NCBI GenBank assembly: GCA_004557905.1
Contig: SFFH01000049.1
Location: 1 to 56,115 of the forward strand
Length of the DNA: 56,115 nt
Reading direction: 5' to 3'
Source of the DNA: Clostridiales bacterium
GTDB taxonomy: Bacteria > Bacillota > Clostridia > Christensenellales > Aristaeellaceae
The position numbers were made by a program, and so were the translations under genes. The notes beneath the pieces were generated by a model. It had not been told where the DNA came from, made no database searches, and was given only the letters and a program-made list of their open reading frames with translations. Shown piece after piece: positions 1 through 6,306 of the stretch. Position 1 is the stretch's first letter; each line of letters opens with the position of its first letter.

Positions 1-111
1 GGGAAATCGAAATCCCCCCTCATCCCTCTGGGCCCAGCGCAGCGCGCTTCCCCTGAAGATGGACATCTTCAAAGTCTCTTAGTAAACACTTGCTCCCTTA
101 AGCTCACTAAC

Positions 112-342
112 CGGCCAAACCACACATGTGCGTGAATTGCGACCCGCCAAAGCCGCCGAGGCTGCCCATGCCGAACATCTGGCAACCCACACATGTGCGT
201 GAATTGCGACACGATCGTGGTCAGGTCGAGAGGTGGGGCAGGGGCTGGCAACCCACACATGTGCGTGAATTGCGACCAAATGGAGGAAAGCAGATGAAAC
301 TGTCTGAAATCTGGCAACCTACACATGTGCGTGAATTGCGAC
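112..342 (-). CRISPR. Mini CRISPR array, four repeats and three spacers
   Basis: Three nearly identical 32-nt repeats lie at 179-210, 245-276 and 311-342, spaced at exactly 66 nt, with unrelated 34-35-nt spacers (144-178, 211-244, 277-310). A fourth, degenerate repeat is at 112-143. On the minus strand each repeat begins GTCGCAATTCACGC and ends GGGTTGCCAG. Only the copy at 311-342 has one internal change, and the copy at 112-143 is corrupted at its minus-strand 3' end. A degenerate last repeat normally marks the leader-distal end, so the array reads on the minus strand, in the same direction as the nuclease gene at 593-2083 and downstream of it. The repeat core contains the palindrome CACATGTG. 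No cas1, cas2 or other cas gene is visible in the window. Confidence 0.88.
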
Positions 343-592
343 GGCAAAAGCGCACAGAAATCGTCATTCACTTATTATGATGTGGGGACTCTGGTACTGC
401 CATCCTTCTATACTGGAACCGGACGAAGCGGCGTATCACTGAGATGGTTTCCCGCGTCATTTGCTGCCCTCCGACGGCGAATCCCAGATTCTGTGCCGGA
501 GTATTCTGGCAGCGTGGGACATGCCCTGTCCCTGTTTGTGTCATGCCTGGTGCGAATGCACCGGGGATTTTCCGTTTGCTTGCAGATCGCAC
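343..592 (-). ncRNA. Candidate guide-scaffold or leader RNA between nuclease gene and array
   Basis: This 250-nt gap separates the stop codon of the RuvC nuclease from the first repeat and holds no convincing gene. It folds strongly. Positions 463-468 pair with 508-513 (6 bp), 469-473 with 497-501 (5 bp), and 479-483 with 487-491 (GAATC/GATTC, 5 bp, 3-nt loop), giving one nested 51-nt structure. A second hairpin pairs 546-553 with 558-565 (8 bp, 4-nt loop). Near the first repeat, minus-strand GTGAATGACGA (371-361) can partly pair with the repeat start TCGCAATTCAC. TnpB-type nucleases use an RNA from the end of their own gene, and many type V-F/V-U systems use a tracrRNA; a scaffold role here is inference. 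It could also simply be array leader. Confidence 0.45.
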
Positions 593-2083
593 TCAGGCGA
601 TGCCAAAGCTGGAAAGGTGAGGCTTGTTTTCGGCTTGAATACGGTTCAATTCCTGATTGTGATGAAGAATAAATGCAGAATAGGTCTGTTCACAGCGCTG
701 CTGATCTGGCTGGGACAGTGTGACGTCTGCGTTCATGATGAGAAATGCCGAATACAGATCGCGCTGTACGAAATCACCGTTATTGAGCGTAAAGTTTCTT
801 GTTCCGAGTGTTTTGCGGGTGTACTTTTGAGACAGATGATCGTATTGACTGGCGCGGAAAGACCACTTGTTCACGCGGCGAAGCCCGCTCCCTGTTGCCT
901 GCTGCAGCTTGGTGTCCAAAATGGTGAGAAACATGGACGGTGCCTTGTTGGCCAAGGACTTCCCAAAACGTTTTTTTCGCTTGAATCGGCCATGTTTGTT
1001 CTTTTCGGTCTTTTTGGCCCGACGCTGCATGGCGCGATAATCCATATCCTCAACATAGATTTCTGAACCAAGGGTAAGAATATAGTTCGCCAGACAGACG
1101 TGCTGATATTTGCGGATATCGGCATTTTTTCTTTGCAGCTCCCGAATTTGCCCTGCAAGCTTTCTGTACCGGTTGGACTGTATCCATCGCAGCCGGATGC
1201 CTCTGCGAATGGTACCGTCCTCATTGTAGTTCTCCGGATTCATGCTGCGGCGGCTTGAATCCATCTTTCTTTGGAGACGCAGCATTTTCTCGTGATTCGC
1301 GTTCACGCGGTCCGCCAGTTCCCAAAGGTGCGCTTGCTCTGCAGAGACGATGGCGACAGACTGTGTGCCGATGTCGATGCCCACTCGTCCCTCTCCGATG
1401 GGGCGATGCCTGGCGGCAGGCTCGCCGACAAGCGTCAGCTGCAGGTAGTACTTGTATCGCGTCTTCACCCACTTGCGGACGACGCGGAAGTATTTCACCT
1501 TCTTTTGCAGCATGTCACGCTCATAGTCGGTGTCGGGCTTCTGTACGCGAATACGGAGCGTAATTTTGTCTTTGCTCTGCCCTCCGCTCCAGATGAACAT
1601 ATCGTCCTTCATGGACATGGCGTTGCCGGCTGTCTGGTTTGCGGCGCTGCTCAGCGTACCGCGATGCTTGAAATGGACTTTCTTTGCGCCGTGATACAGA
1701 TGCTTATCAAATGCGCGCCAGACATCGGAGGCAACGTGATGCGCTACATGCGTGGCAATCTGCCCAACAAAATGCTTTTGCATGGGTGTGATATCATCTT
1801 TGAAAGCATTTCTTGAAAATCCTGCTTTTTCCAGCATCTGCCTCCTTTGCTGATACAGCGACCTGCGCTTTTCCTTGGGGAGCTGAAGAATGCTCTGTTC
1901 AAGTTCGCGATATGCCCTGGTTCGCTGAATGTTTTTCAGCTTGCGGAGCTCCATCGCAATCAGCGAGTTTTGCAGATGCTCAAGAATTTTGAAGCGCTTT
2001 TCTATTATGTGCTCCTGGTACGGCTCGGTCAGGAGAGGCAGCGTAAGAACGCAGCGATTTTTGGATTCCTTTGTTTCTGTCAC
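593..2083 (-). CDS. Compact TnpB/Cas12-like RuvC nuclease (type V-U-like CRISPR effector)
   Basis: A protein of 496 residues with the split RuvC fold of the TnpB/Cas12 superfamily. Motif I is GIDIGTQSVAIV (Asp237), motif II IYVEDMDY (Glu345) and motif III VQRDLYSAFLI (Asp442), so all three acidic catalytic residues are present. The N-terminal half is basic and helical with the expected wedge-type content. Between motifs II and III, where TnpB and Cas12f carry a CxxC...CxxC zinc finger, the sequence reads FRASQYDHLSQKYTRK and contains no cysteine. I chose GTG at 2083 because AGGAAGGAGA lies just upstream at 2091-2100; an upstream ATG at 2119 overlaps the probable -10 box. The gene is followed by a structured interval and a CRISPR mini-array on the same strand, which argues for an RNA-guided effector. 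Without the array it would be called a TnpB; no TnpA transposase is adjacent. Confidence 0.85.
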   Translation of the reverse strand: MTETKESKNRCVLTLPLLTEPYQEHIIEKRFKILEHLQNSLIAMELRKLKNIQRTRAYRELEQSILQLPKEKRRSLYQQRRQMLEKAGFSRNAFKDDITPMQKHFVGQIATHVAHHVASDVWRAFDKHLYHGAKKVHFKHRGTLSSAANQTAGNAMSMKDDMFIWSGGQSKDKITLRIRVQKPDTDYERDMLQKKVKYFRVVRKWVKTRYKYYLQLTLVGEPAARHRPIGEGRVGIDIGTQSVAIVSAEQAHLWELADRVNANHEKMLRLQRKMDSSRRSMNPENYNEDGTIRRGIRLRWIQSNRYRKLAGQIRELQRKNADIRKYQHVCLANYILTLGSEIYVEDMDYRAMQRRAKKTEKNKHGRFKRKKRFGKSLANKAPSMFLTILDTKLQQATGSGLRRVNKWSFRASQYDHLSQKYTRKTLGTRNFTLNNGDFVQRDLYSAFLIMNADVTLSQPDQQRCEQTYSAFILHHNQELNRIQAENKPHLSSFGIA

Positions 2084-2118
2084 AGCCGTCTCTCCTTCCT
2101 GATAAAGTACTGCTTGCA

Positions 2119-2124
2119 TTATAC
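2119..2124 (-). promoter_or_regulatory. Extended -10 promoter element of the nuclease gene
   Basis: Minus-strand TGGTATAAT reads here (TATAAT at 2124-2119), an extended -10 with the TGn motif. A TTGACT at 2151-2146 is 21 nt upstream, too far for a standard -35. Transcription would start near 2112, ahead of the ribosome binding site at 2091-2100. Confidence 0.5.
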
Positions 2125-2346
2125 CACATTGTTTGCAATCCTGATAGTCAAAGCATCATGAAACGCAGAAAACCTGATCTGGAAAACCTGACCTGAAAAA
2201 TCGACACATTCCCCCTAATTCGGAGCATTGACCCCGAACTGACGCTGTGCTATGCTTACATCACATCCATCACAAGGCGACAACAGCCCGGGCTGGCGAT
2301 CGCGGCCTTTCTGGCGCTCATCGTCCTGCCCAACTGCTTTGCCACG

Positions 2347-3177
2347 GTGCCGGTCGGCTCCACGGGCATCATGCTGACGATGGGCAAGGTGGAGGACACG
2401 GCGCTGCCCGAGGGCATGCACTTCAAGATCCCGTTCGTGCAGCGGATCGTCTCGATGGACAACCGCGTCAAGAAGCTGGAGCTGAGCACCGAGGCCTTCT
2501 CCAAGGACATCCAGACCGTCTCCGCGACGCTGGCGGTCAACTACCGCCTGCAGACGGAGAAGACCTTTGAGATCTACAAGACCACCGGCACGGCGTACGA
2601 GGACAACCTGATCGTCCCGGCGACGCACGAGGTGCTCAAGTCCGTCTGCGCGCAGTACACGGCGGAGGAGCTGATCTCCAAGCGCGCCGAGTCCTCGGAC
2701 AAGATGCGCGACGAGCTGGACGCGAAGCTCTCCCAGATCGGCATCTCGATCACCGATTTCAACATCATCGACTTTGACTTCTCGGATGAGTTCATCTCCG
2801 CCGTGGAGAGCAAGCAGGTGGCTGAGCAGCTCAAGAAGAAGGCCGCGACCGAGAACGAGACCGCCATCGCCCAGGCCGAGCGCGAGAAGCAGGTGTCCAT
2901 CAAGCAGTCCGAGGCGGAGGCCGAGCGCGTGCGCATCGCCGCCGAGGCTCAGGCGCAGTCCACGCTCATCGCCGCCCAGGCGGAGGCCGACGCGGTGAAG
3001 CTGGCAGCCGACGCGGAGGCGTATCGCCTGGAGCAGATCGGCAAGCAGCTGACGGACAAGACCATCCTCAACACCCTCGCGGACAACTGGAACGGCGAGC
3101 TGCCCGGTGTGATCGGCGCGGGCGCGGCCGGCATCCTGAATCTGGACGAGATGGTGAAGGGCGGCGCCGGAGAATAA
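2347..3177 (+). CDS. SPFH/band 7 (prohibitin-like) protein, 5' end apparently lost
   Basis: The reading frame encodes an SPFH domain (from GSTGIMLTMGKV through the FNIIDFDFSDEF segment) followed by a long Ala/Glu-rich coiled coil, as in prohibitin and stomatin homologues that form membrane-anchored oligomeric rings. GTG at 2347 is the first legal start, but the same frame is open from 2197 and encodes the expected hydrophobic anchor (AIAAFLALIVL, about 2299-2331) before it. No ATG, GTG, TTG or ribosome binding site precedes that anchor. The natural start therefore seems to have been removed at the junction with the nuclease locus; expression of this copy is doubtful or relies on an unusual start. 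A terminator follows at 3229-3259. Confidence 0.75.
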   Translation: MPVGSTGIMLTMGKVEDTALPEGMHFKIPFVQRIVSMDNRVKKLELSTEAFSKDIQTVSATLAVNYRLQTEKTFEIYKTTGTAYEDNLIVPATHEVLKSVCAQYTAEELISKRAESSDKMRDELDAKLSQIGISITDFNIIDFDFSDEFISAVESKQVAEQLKKKAATENETAIAQAEREKQVSIKQSEAEAERVRIAAEAQAQSTLIAAQAEADAVKLAADAEAYRLEQIGKQLTDKTILNTLADNWNGELPGVIGAGAAGILNLDEMVKGGAGE

Positions 3178-3228
3178 CGGCGCAGCGCACGAAGGCGCAG
3201 CAGCATGAAGGCTGGGCAAACAGAATAC

Positions 3229-3259
3229 GGGGCTGTCTCATCGGGAGGCAGCCCCTTTT
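3229..3259 (+). terminator. Rho-independent terminator after the SPFH gene
   Basis: GGGGCTG at 3229-3235 pairs with CAGCCCC at 3249-3255, followed by TTTT. Confidence 0.75.
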
Positions 3260-3347
3260 CCATGCCTGCGGGAGAAGAAGACTGCTGCATGTCGGTTGGA
3301 GCCGCGGGTTCGGGAGAATGTTTTTCTGCACCCGATCAAATTACCTA

Positions 3348-3376
3348 TTGACAAGGTAGGCAGAACGGGGTATAAT
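3348..3376 (+). promoter_or_regulatory. Consensus sigma-A promoter of the sulfur locus
   Basis: TTGACA (3348-3353) and TATAAT (3371-3376) are separated by exactly 17 nt, a perfect consensus match. It drives the leader peptide and the metY remnant, and probably cysK, since no clear terminator lies between them. Confidence 0.85.
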
Positions 3377-3379
3377 TCC

Positions 3380-3398
3380 ACCAACCGATACGGTTGGT
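3380..3398 (+). promoter_or_regulatory. Palindromic operator overlapping the transcription start
   Basis: ACCAACCG (3380-3387) and CGGTTGGT (3391-3398) form a perfect 8-bp inverted repeat with a 3-nt centre, starting 4 nt after the -10 box. A repressor bound here would block initiation. The Rrf2-family gene at 5153-5563 is the obvious candidate, as CymR-type Rrf2 proteins repress cysteine genes in Bacillota; this pairing is inference. Confidence 0.65.
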
Positions 3399-3422
3399 AA
3401 TCTAAGGAAGGAGGGCGGAGAG

Positions 3423-3491
3423 ATGGAAAATGTCTTTGAGGCGCTCGTCCGCGCCAACTTCCGCTTCGGCCGAATGTGCCGCTGTCTGTGA
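3423..3491 (+). CDS. Cys-Arg-Cys leader peptide, putative cysteine-sensing uORF
   Basis: A 22-codon reading frame begins at ATG 3423 behind the strong ribosome binding site AAGGAAGGAGGG, and ends FGRMCRCL followed by TGA. It is the first translated unit after the consensus promoter and operator and precedes the metY remnant by 38 nt. Two cysteines in the last four codons suggest that ribosome stalling at low Cys-tRNA could control the downstream sulfur genes, analogous to amino-acid leader peptides. I see no clear terminator/antiterminator pair, so the mechanism is not established. Confidence 0.6.
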   Translation: MENVFEALVRANFRFGRMCRCL

Positions 3492-3529
3492 GAGACAAGC
3501 GACACGAGCGACCGAAAGGAGAAACCGAC

Positions 3530-3737
3530 ATGTCTGAATACTGTTTTGAAACCATGCAGCTGCACGTTGGACAGGAGACCGCCGACCCGGCGACCGACGC
3601 ACAGCCAGCTGACTGATGAGGAGCTTCTGGATCAGGGCATCAAGCCCAACACCATCCGCCTGTCCATCGGTACGGAGCATATCGACGATATTCTGGCGGA
3701 TCTTGAGCGCGGCTTTGACGCGGTAAAAGAGGGATAA
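3530..3737 (+). pseudogene. metY (O-acetylhomoserine sulfhydrylase) remnant with large internal deletion
   Basis: ATG at 3530, behind AAAGGAG, opens a normal MetY N-terminus (SEYCFETMQLHVGQET, ending about 3601). The sequence then jumps directly to the C-terminus of the same enzyme in another frame (THSQLTDEELLDQG... IRLSIGTEHIDDILADLERGF, about 3599-3737). Roughly 70 of the usual about 425 residues remain; the PLP-binding core and active site are absent, so no enzyme can be made. The junction ACCGACGCACAGCC is compatible with a deletion at ACGC microhomology. Promoter, operator and leader peptide upstream are intact, so the control region now serves cysK alone. An assembly collapse is an alternative explanation. 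Confidence 0.85.
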
Positions 3738-3828
3738 GCGATGAATGGAATGCTGCCCGGCGTGGTCTTCCGATGTCGATGAGGGGAGGACGCTCAGAAA
3801 CCCATCGACCAGGTAAAGGAGATCTACT

Positions 3829-4761
3829 ATGTCCAGGATTTATGCAACCGCCGATCAGCTGATCGGCAAAACCCCGCTGCTGGAGCTGACGAACATCGAG
3901 AAGGCGCTGGGCCTCAAGGCGCGCGTGCTGGCCAAGCTGGAATACTTCAATCCGGCCGGCTCGGTCAAGGACCGTATCGCCAAGGCCATGATCGACGAGG
4001 CGGAGGCCAGCGGCAAGCTCAGGCCCGGCTCCGTGATCATTGAGCCGACCAGCGGCAACACGGGCATCGGCCTGGCGGCAGTGGCCGCGGCCAGGGGCTA
4101 CCGCATCATCATCGTGATGCCGGAGACCATGTCCGTCGAGCGCCGCCAGCTGATGAAGGCCTACGGCGCGGAGCTGGTGCTGACCGAGGGCGCGAAGAGC
4201 ATGAAGGGCGCCATCGCCAAGGCGGAGGAGCTTGCGGCGGAGATTCCGGACAGCTTCGTGCCCGGCCAGTTTGTCAATCCCGCCAACCCGAAGGCACACA
4301 GGGAGACGACCGGCCCGGAGATCTACGACGACACCGACGGCGAGGTGGACATCTTCGTGGCGGGCGTGGGCACCGGCGGCACGATCACCGGCGTAGGCGA
4401 GTACCTGAAGGCGAAAAAGCCGCAGGTGAAGGTTGTCGCCGTCGAGCCGGCGACCTCCGCCGTGCTCTCCACCGGCGTGGCGGGCGCGCATAAGATTCAG
4501 GGCATCGGCGCGGGCTTCGTGCCGCAGGTGCTCAATACGAAGGTGTACGACGAAATCATCCCCGTGGCGAACGAGGACGCCTTTGAAACGGGCCGGCTGA
4601 TCGGCCATCGCGAGGGCGTGCTGGTGGGCATCTCCTCGGGCGCGGCGGCGTTTGCGGCGATTGAGCTGGCCAAGCGCCCGGAGAACGCGGGCAAGACCAT
4701 CGTGGTGCTGCTGCCCGATACGGGCGACCGCTACCTCTCCACGCCGCTCTTTGCCGAATGA
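3829..4761 (+). CDS. cysK: Cysteine synthase A (O-acetylserine sulfhydrylase)
   Basis: A 310-residue fold-type II PLP enzyme making cysteine from O-acetylserine and sulfide in the cytosol. Visible motifs are the PLP lysine in PAGSVKDRI (Lys47), the substrate loop EPTSGNTGIGL (72-82), the phosphate-binding GVGTGGTITG (179-188) and ISSGAAAFAA near the C-terminus. Length and motifs match CysK rather than cystathionine beta-synthase, since no CBS domains follow. The start is fixed by AAAGGAG 8 nt upstream of ATG 3829. It lies downstream of the sulfur promoter, leader peptide and metY remnant, and upstream of a separately promoted Rrf2 regulator, which together form a cysteine supply and control group. 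Confidence 0.95.
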   Translation: MSRIYATADQLIGKTPLLELTNIEKALGLKARVLAKLEYFNPAGSVKDRIAKAMIDEAEASGKLRPGSVIIEPTSGNTGIGLAAVAAARGYRIIIVMPETMSVERRQLMKAYGAELVLTEGAKSMKGAIAKAEELAAEIPDSFVPGQFVNPANPKAHRETTGPEIYDDTDGEVDIFVAGVGTGGTITGVGEYLKAKKPQVKVVAVEPATSAVLSTGVAGAHKIQGIGAGFVPQVLNTKVYDEIIPVANEDAFETGRLIGHREGVLVGISSGAAAFAAIELAKRPENAGKTIVVLLPDTGDRYLSTPLFAE

Positions 4762-4762
4762 T

Positions 4763-5036
4763 GAGCTGCGAGCCATAAGCGCAAAGCGGAGAAGGGACCG
4801 GAGCCTGCCGCCGCCTGTGGCGGAAACAGGCAGGCGGAGCGTCGGGAATCGCAAGGAGCGCCTACAGGCGCGACTATGCGAGTTCCCCGGAAGTCTGAGG
4901 GACAAAGTCCCTCAGGCGGGGTCTGGGGCCTGCGGCCCCAGCGTCCCCCATCCGCGAAGCGGGCAAGCAAGAATCGCAGCGGAGCCGAAGGCGAGAATTG
5001 CGATTCCGGTCACGCGGCTTGAAACAGGCACAAACC
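4763..5036 (+). repeat. Dispersed palindromic repeat family A, copy 1
   Basis: Begins just after the cysK stop with GCGAGCCATAAGCGC and continues with nested hairpins (GGGACAAAGTCCC near 4909, GGGGCCTGCGGCCCC near 4924) and a tail GAATCGCAGCGGAGCCGAAGG ending in GCGATTCC and a TTGAAAC motif. Related copies are at 6066-6235, 47501-47660 and, inverted, 37303-37386. This copy carries an extra segment at about 4800-4885. No gene is visible in it. Confidence 0.8.
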
Positions 5037-5056
5037 AAAGAACATATTAGCAAAAT

Positions 5057-5085
5057 GCCGGTGCTGTTTTGTGCTCCGGCGTTTT
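5057..5085 (+). terminator. Terminator of the cysK transcript
   Basis: GCCGG at 5057-5061 pairs with CCGGC at 5076-5080 with two further inner pairs, followed by GTTTT. It lies upstream of the Rrf2 promoter. Confidence 0.55.
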
Positions 5086-5096
5086 GCTGCCTGCGG

Positions 5097-5126
5097 TTGA
5101 AAGCTTCCCGGTCAGCATGCTATAAT
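5097..5126 (+). promoter_or_regulatory. Sigma-A promoter of the Rrf2 gene
   Basis: TTGAAA (5097-5102) and TATAAT (5121-5126) with an 18-nt spacer, 27 nt before the Rrf2 start codon. Confidence 0.65.
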
Positions 5127-5152
5127 CAGACAAACGAAAGGAGCGATGCGCC

Positions 5153-5563
5153 ATGATGATTTCCACCCGGGGCAGGTACGCGCTGCGCGTGATGATCGAC
5201 CTGGCGGAGCACCAGAGCGACGGGTATATTCCGATGAAGGACGTGGCGCAGCGGCAGGAGATCTCGCTCAAGTATCTGGAACGGATTCTGCCGGCGCTGG
5301 TGCAGGCCGGGGAGATTGAGGGCGTGCACGGCAAGGGCGGCGGCTATAGGCTCACACGCGCGCCGGAGGATTACCGCGTGGGCGACATCCTGCGGCTGAC
5401 CGAGGGCGATCTGGCGCCGGTCGCCTGCCTGGGCTGCGATGCGAAGCCGTGCGCGCGCGAGCCGCAGTGCCGCACAATCGGCATGTGGCGGAGGTTTTCC
5501 GAGATGACCAACGCGTACTTTGACGGGATCACGATTGCCGACCTGATGCAGCGCGTGGTATAA
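5153..5563 (+). CDS. Rrf2-family transcriptional regulator with four C-terminal cysteines
   Basis: A 136-residue winged-helix regulator: STRGRYALRVMIDLA at the N-terminus and GGGYRLTR in the wing are Rrf2 signatures. Family members include CymR (cysteine metabolism) and the Fe-S sensors IscR and NsrR. Here Cys92, Cys95, Cys100 and Cys106 are clustered like the cluster ligands of IscR-type proteins, so a redox or Fe-S cofactor is possible; CymR lacks such a set. It follows cysK and is close to the palindromic operator at 3380-3398, which suggests control of sulfur genes, an inference from position. Either of two adjacent ATGs (5153, 5156) could start it; AAAGGAG lies upstream. Confidence 0.85.
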   Translation: MMISTRGRYALRVMIDLAEHQSDGYIPMKDVAQRQEISLKYLERILPALVQAGEIEGVHGKGGGYRLTRAPEDYRVGDILRLTEGDLAPVACLGCDAKPCAREPQCRTIGMWRRFSEMTNAYFDGITIADLMQRVV

Positions 5564-5630
5564 TGCATGCAGAAGCGGCGCGGCGGACGAACGGCACGCG
5601 CTGCAGCAACATAGAAAGCGAGGAACGCAT

Positions 5631-6065
5631 ATGCTCAAGGGAATCTCTCCGATCATCAGCCCCGAATTGCTTAAGATCATCGCCGAAATGGGCCACGGCG
5701 ACGAGCTCGTGCTCGCCGACGGCAACTTCCCCGGTACGTCGATCGGCAAGCGCTGCGTGCGCTGCGACGGTCACGGCTGCGCCGAGGTGATGCGCGCCAT
5801 CGTCGCGCTGTTTCCGCTGGACGACTTTGTGAAAAAGCCCATGGCCGTGATGGAGGTGCCGGCCGGCATGTTCCCCGGCGATAAGGCGCCCATCTGGCAG
5901 GCCTTCCGTGAGGCCGCCGATCTGGACATGCCCAGCGCCGAGTTTGACATGATGGAGCACGACGCGTTTATCGAGCGCGCGAAAAACGCCTACGCCGTCG
6001 TGCAGACGGGCGAGACGGCGCTCTACGGCAACATCATCATCCGTAAGGGCGTGGTGAGGCTGTAA
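5631..6065 (+). CDS. fucU: RbsD/FucU-family mutarotase, probably L-fucose mutarotase
   Basis: A 144-residue protein starting MLKGISPIISPELLKI with the motif EMGHGDELVLADGNFP, which holds the family's catalytic-region histidine and aspartate. RbsD/FucU proteins interconvert sugar anomers. The N-terminal wording (ISPELLK, GHGDELV) fits FucU better than RbsD. No fucose catabolic genes are near, so the substrate is uncertain. It lies 67 nt after the Rrf2 gene with its own GAGG ribosome binding site and may be cotranscribed with it. It is followed by a family A repeat. Confidence 0.8.
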   Translation: MLKGISPIISPELLKIIAEMGHGDELVLADGNFPGTSIGKRCVRCDGHGCAEVMRAIVALFPLDDFVKKPMAVMEVPAGMFPGDKAPIWQAFREAADLDMPSAEFDMMEHDAFIERAKNAYAVVQTGETALYGNIIIRKGVVRL

Positions 6066-6235
6066 AACAGCTTGAAACAGCGCGAAGCGAAAGAGGGGTT
6101 CGGGGACAATGTCCCCGAGCGGGGTTTGGGGCCTGCGGCCCCAACGTCCCCCATTCGCGAAGCGGGCAGGCAAGAATCGCAGAGGAGCCGAAGGCGAGGA
6201 TTGCGATTCCGCCAAAGCAGCTTTCAATAAGCCTG
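6066..6235 (+). repeat. Dispersed palindromic repeat family A, copy 2
   Basis: Directly after the fucU stop. Contains GGGGACAATGTCCCC, GGGGCCTGCGGCCCC, CGCGAAGCGGGC and the GAATCGCAG...GCGATTCC tail also seen in copies 1 and 4. No gene. Confidence 0.8.
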
Positions 6236-6264
6236 AATTGAGAACGGCTTGAAGTGAAACAAAA

Positions 6265-6292
6265 CAGTCCCTTCCCGCGTGGGAAGGGACTG
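6265..6292. terminator. Bidirectional terminator between fucU and glgP
   Basis: CAGTCCCTTCCC (6265-6276) pairs with GGGAAGGGACTG (6281-6292). T-runs occur on both sides (GAATTTTT on plus, GTTTTG on minus), so it can end both converging transcripts. Confidence 0.85.
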
Positions 6293-6306
6293 AATTTTTG
6301 GAAGAA

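Noticed and set aside
69..380. Short ORFs across the CRISPR repeats encoding repeated THVRE or SQFTHMC units
   Set aside because: The period is the 66-nt repeat-spacer unit; repetition is at the DNA level and spacers are unrelated.
461..1066. Plus-strand ORF opposite the end of the nuclease gene
   Set aside because: Shadow of the nuclease frame; RuvC motifs on the minus strand decide the coding strand.
2119..2121. ATG at 2119 as the nuclease start
   Set aside because: It overlaps the -10 box TATAATG, and the ribosome binding site lies downstream, pointing to GTG 2083.
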